Below, piece after piece: positions 5,798-8,409 of a stretch of 8,409 bases of DNA. The notes beneath the pieces are model-generated. The model was not told the DNA's origin. It was given only the letters and a program-made list of their open reading frames with translations, and ran no database searches. The first letter of the stretch is position 1; every line of letters starts with the position of its first letter. The position numbers and the translations under genes are program-made. Origin of the DNA: Vallitaleaceae bacterium (lineage in GTDB: Bacteria; Bacillota; Clostridia; Lachnospirales; Vallitaleaceae); assembly GCA_027858555.1 (NCBI GenBank), contig JAQICP010000540.1:1-8409 (forward strand), in the 5' to 3' direction.

Positions 5798-5943
5798 AAA
5801 CCTATGCCGTAAAAACTTATTCTGAAATAATTGTTTGGCATAAGGTAGATGCGCTGCTGGACAGTTATCCTTGAAATTTACTTGATTACAAACACCAAAG
5901 GGTCATCAATGAGATTTTCCTTGAGGAATCCCTTATTAATTAA
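5794..5943 (+). pseudogene. Small cistron overlapping nagB stop, interrupted by in-frame TGA
   Basis: GTG 5794 overlaps the nagB TGA by 4 bp (GTGA), a typical operon junction, with GAGAGG (5779-5784) 9 nt upstream. It codes for 26 residues (MKTYAVKTYSEIIVWHKVDA at the start) and stops at TGA 5872-5874. The same frame then continues without a stop for 22 more codons to TAA 5941-5943 (starting NLLDYKHQRVINEIFLEE). Both halves look like ordinary charged and aliphatic protein. The likely explanation is a third nag-operon gene that is now truncated and carries a nonsense codon. I do not recognise the family. No SECIS-like hairpin follows the TGA, so selenocysteine is unlikely. It could also be a genuine 26-residue peptide. 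Confidence 0.4.
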
Positions 5944-5953
5944 TGTTACCAAA

Positions 5954-5981
5954 TGTCCATTACAATGTGTTTGGGTATAAA
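5954..5981 (+). promoter_or_regulatory. Weak promoter candidate for the flavoenzyme gene
   Basis: TATAAA at 5976-5981 is a good -10 box 60 bp before the start codon. The best -35 (TGTCCA, 5954-5959, spacer 16) matches only half the consensus. Readthrough from the nag operon is also possible, since no T-tract terminator is visible between 5798 and 6041. Confidence 0.3.
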
Positions 5982-6041
5982 ACCCTAATGCAGATAAGTA
6001 TGGACGCCCAAATATATCTAAGAAATGAAGGAGAAAATACT

Positions 6042-8153
6042 ATGACTAAATACCCACATCTATTTAACCCAATTACCATAGGTAATATGATTGTACCTAA
6101 TCGTATTGTACATGTTCCAACTGATATTAGCTCATCTAATGCAGATGGTTCTGTAAGTAAGAGAGATATTCATCACCATGCAGAGATTGCTAAGGGAGGT
6201 ACTGGTCTTGTAATCGTAGGAGCTACTACACCTGATTCAAAAACAGGCAGGCCTACAGTTACTTCTTTAGTTGCCGATGGTGATAATTTCATTCCTGGAC
6301 TTAAGAGATTGAGTGAGGGCATGCATAAATATGGAGCAAAGTGTGTTGTGCAACTACAACACCCAGGTAGACAATGTGCTATTCCAAGACACAATGTTAT
6401 GTCAACAAATGACATGGTGCTGAAATTACCATGGTCAGCAGGCCATGAGGTTGTATATGAAAATGCAGCAGAAAAAGGAAAACCTGTCCGTGCCATGACC
6501 ACAGAAGAAGTTATCGATATGGTAGAACTTTTTGCTGAAGCAGCATGGCGTGTTCAGCAAGCAGACTTTGATGGCGTAGAGCTACATGCAGCACATGGAT
6601 ATTTGATTTCTCAGTTTATGAGTCCGTATCTGAATAGAAGAAATGACCGCTTTGGTGGCGACTATGAAAACCGTATGCGCTTCCCTCTAGCAATAATTTC
6701 AAAAATTCAAGAAAAATGCGGTAAAGATTTTCCTATATTAGTTCGATTTTCTGTTGACGAATGGGTCGAAGGTGGAAGAGTACTAGAAGAAAGTATAGAA
6801 GTAGCTAAAACCTTTGAAGAAGCTGGAGTAGTAGCACTTGATTTATCTCAATGTATTCAAGAAAGTCCAGGGGCTGGGTTTGATCCAATGTATTATCCTC
6901 AAGGATGGACAATGTATGCATCTGAAGCAATTAAAAAGCATGTCTCAATACCTGTGATCAACAGTCATTCATTACGTGACCCTGCATTCTGTGAGGATTT
7001 AATTGCAGAAGGAAAAACGGATATGGTTGGGCTTTCACGTCAAATGTTAGCAGATCCTTATTGGGCTGTTAAAGCACAGATGGGTAAAGATGATGAAATC
7101 AGAAAGTGTATTTCTTGTTTGACTGGATGTTGGCAAGAATCTATGCTGGCAAAAACAGAAATAGCTTGTTCGATTAACCCAGCATGTGGTGATGACGCAT
7201 TTGCTGAAATGCTACCCACTGAAAAGTCAGCGAATGTGGCGATTGTTGGTGGTGGTCCTGCTGGCATGGAAGCTGCTAGGATATGTACTGTTCGTGGCCA
7301 TAAAGTTGTGTTGTTTGAAAAGACTGGTGAACTGGGTGGTGCTGCACTCGGCTGTTGTATGGCACCTGGTAAAGAGAAGATGAAGTGGTATTTAGATTGG
7401 ATTAGAAACCAAATGAAGTTATTAAAAGTTGATGTAAAGCTATCTTATAGCCCTGAAATAAAAGAATTAGAGAAGTATGATATCGTACTTAATGCAACTG
7501 GAGCAAGTTCATATTCACCAGAGGTGTATGGATCCAACAAAATAGTCGGATTCGAGCAAGTTATTGCTTGTCCGAAAATCAATTGTGAGTATCATCCAGG
7601 CAATCGTAAAAATGTAAAAGTTGGTGAAAAAGTTGTAATATGGGGTGACCATTATGCAGCTGCTGATACAGCCACATTTTTAGCGTCAATTGGTAAAGAC
7701 GTAACGATTGTGACAGAAAACAAAGAATTTGGCTCATCGATAGAAGTGATTCATATGTATGTTCTGAGAAAACGCTTTAATCAAACCGATGCAGAAGGCT
7801 TAGACTCTAAACCATTTAAGTACCCTGTAAAACTAGTGGAAAATTCCACAATTTATGAGGTGAAAGAAGGCGAAATAATCATTCAGGACAAAGAATTTAA
7901 TAGGAAATCAATCTTGGCGGATTCAGTAATTAGTTGTAAATTGAAATCAAATACGTCACTTTACAATGAACTGATTAGTGCGAACGTACCCGTGTTCAAT
8001 GTTGGTGATTCTGTTGAAGTTAGAAATCTTCATGCTGCTGTTCGCGAAGGCGCTGCATTTGGATTGAACTTGGATGACGATATGTTGTTTAATTCTAACA
8101 ATGCCGTGATGAATCATATTCCTTTGGATGTTTTACAACAACTAAAGCGGTAG
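6042..8153 (+). CDS. FMN/FAD/4Fe-4S oxidoreductase of the old yellow enzyme/dienoyl-CoA reductase type
   Basis: A 703-residue three-domain flavoenzyme. The FMN TIM barrel (about 5-345) shows LFNPITIGN, the flavin-contact stretch QLQHPGR (104-110), the active-site pair His182/His185 in ELHAAHGYL, and NRRNDRFGGDYENRMRF (198-214). Cys356, Cys359, Cys363 and Cys376 (C-x2-C-x3-C-x12-C) fit the 4Fe-4S site of this family. An FAD-type Rossmann motif, VGGGPAG, is at 402-408. The second nucleotide-binding segment (VVIWGDHYAAADTA, 531-544) lacks the usual GxGxxG and looks more like the non-NADH site of trimethylamine dehydrogenase. Substrates of relatives include enoates, dienoyl-CoA, bile acids, steroids and methylamines; none can be assigned here. 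ATG 6042 is chosen because GAAGGAG (6027-6033) precedes it by 8 nt. An upstream in-frame ATG at 5943 has no binding site and adds 33 residues unlike the family. Confidence 0.9.
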   Translation: MTKYPHLFNPITIGNMIVPNRIVHVPTDISSSNADGSVSKRDIHHHAEIAKGGTGLVIVGATTPDSKTGRPTVTSLVADGDNFIPGLKRLSEGMHKYGAKCVVQLQHPGRQCAIPRHNVMSTNDMVLKLPWSAGHEVVYENAAEKGKPVRAMTTEEVIDMVELFAEAAWRVQQADFDGVELHAAHGYLISQFMSPYLNRRNDRFGGDYENRMRFPLAIISKIQEKCGKDFPILVRFSVDEWVEGGRVLEESIEVAKTFEEAGVVALDLSQCIQESPGAGFDPMYYPQGWTMYASEAIKKHVSIPVINSHSLRDPAFCEDLIAEGKTDMVGLSRQMLADPYWAVKAQMGKDDEIRKCISCLTGCWQESMLAKTEIACSINPACGDDAFAEMLPTEKSANVAIVGGGPAGMEAARICTVRGHKVVLFEKTGELGGAALGCCMAPGKEKMKWYLDWIRNQMKLLKVDVKLSYSPEIKELEKYDIVLNATGASSYSPEVYGSNKIVGFEQVIACPKINCEYHPGNRKNVKVGEKVVIWGDHYAAADTATFLASIGKDVTIVTENKEFGSSIEVIHMYVLRKRFNQTDAEGLDSKPFKYPVKLVENSTIYEVKEGEIIIQDKEFNRKSILADSVISCKLKSNTSLYNELISANVPVFNVGDSVEVRNLHAAVREGAAFGLNLDDDMLFNSNNAVMNHIPLDVLQQLKR

Positions 8154-8189
8154 TTAAATAGTACATTTTTTAGAACTATTCAATTTGAA

Positions 8190-8254
8190 AATAGTATATT
8201 TCGACTTTTACCCCAATAAAACTATGAATTATAGTTTTATTGGACTATACTATT
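8190..8254 (+). terminator. Perfect 13-bp hairpin inside a second stem, downstream of the flavoenzyme gene
   Basis: CCAATAAAACTAT (8213-8225) pairs perfectly with ATAGTTTTATTGG (8231-8243) around GAATT. An outer stem AATAGTATA (8190-8198) with TATACTATT (8246-8254) encloses it. It lies 37 bp beyond the stop codon, the right place for a terminator, but no T-tract follows on either strand. It may act as a 3'-end stabiliser, a weak bidirectional terminator or a protein site. Confidence 0.4.
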
Positions 8255-8409
8255 ATTAATAGCGATTTTGTTAGAATTGATGAATTTAGTAGCAGTATAG
8301 TATTAGTTATTAGAAGATTTAGCTAAAAATCAAGGGATATACGATTACAAAATCGAAGATTTTTTCGGTATTTAACAACTCTTCAGAATTATTGGAGATT
8401 GTAGATAGC
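8255..8409. other. AT-rich right edge without a supported gene
   Basis: Only short open stretches without start codons are seen: one closed frame at 8307-8375, and another that is open to the window end. A small hairpin AAAATC (8349-8354) with GATTTT (8358-8363) is present. Nothing here can be annotated with confidence. A gene could begin just beyond the edge. Confidence 0.3.

Noticed and set aside
5872..5874. TGA read as selenocysteine in the cistron after nagB
   Set aside because: No hairpin with a suitable apical loop follows the TGA and no selenoprotein family is recognisable; a nonsense codon is simpler.
5943..6041. In-frame extension of the flavoenzyme to ATG 5943 (33 extra residues)
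   Set aside because: There is no Shine-Dalgarno at 5943, the extra residues do not resemble the family's N-terminus, and GAAGGAG stands 8 nt before ATG 6042.
8307..8375. Possible coding remnant at the right edge
   Set aside because: Twenty-two codons without a start or binding site; too short to separate from chance.

Overview
The window looks like chromosomal DNA of a low-GC, spore-former-type Bacillota, most likely a clostridium. The evidence is AT-rich intergenic DNA, strong AAAGGAG-type ribosome binding sites, sigma-A-like promoters and clostridial-type protein families. No species can be named from the sequence alone.

Left part (1-2326): remains of an integrative element. A Tn916/phage-type tyrosine integrase (minus strand) has all its catalytic residues but appears to lack about 25 residues of its N-terminal arm-binding domain. 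Its 3' end faces three TTGCCGAC repeats spaced 11 and 20 bp apart, probable integrase arm sites. Just upstream in the same transcription unit is a 116-residue protein holding only the N-terminal core-binding domain of a second, unrelated recombinase. It ends 13 nt before the integrase start, so it looks like an older recombinase gene cut off by the newer module. Divergently oriented is a 62-residue excisionase-type helix-turn-helix gene, preceded by a promoter and a leader with a terminator-like hairpin and T-tract.

Middle part (2576-5943): an amino-sugar catabolic locus. A ROK-family repressor gene is followed by nagA (GlcNAc-6-phosphate deacetylase) and nagB (glucosamine-6-phosphate deaminase), which overlap by 17 bp. 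Together the enzymes turn GlcNAc-6-P into fructose-6-P, acetate and ammonia. Two 28-bp sites that agree at 25 positions lie just upstream of the repressor gene and of nagA. They are the best candidates for the repressor's operators and imply autoregulation plus control of nagAB. A short fourth reading frame overlaps the nagB stop by 4 bp and carries an in-frame TGA, so it looks like a decayed or truncated cistron. No transporter or phosphotransferase gene is present in the window.

Right part (6042-8153): one large flavoenzyme of the old yellow enzyme/2,4-dienoyl-CoA reductase/trimethylamine dehydrogenase type (FMN barrel, 4Fe-4S cluster, FAD domain). Its substrate is unknown. It is followed by a 13-bp perfect hairpin nested in a second stem. 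The last ~250 bases hold no gene that I can support.

I see no complete novel system. The best leads are the duplicated operator pair, the leader upstream of the excisionase-like gene, the stacked broken recombinases and the interrupted cistron after nagB.
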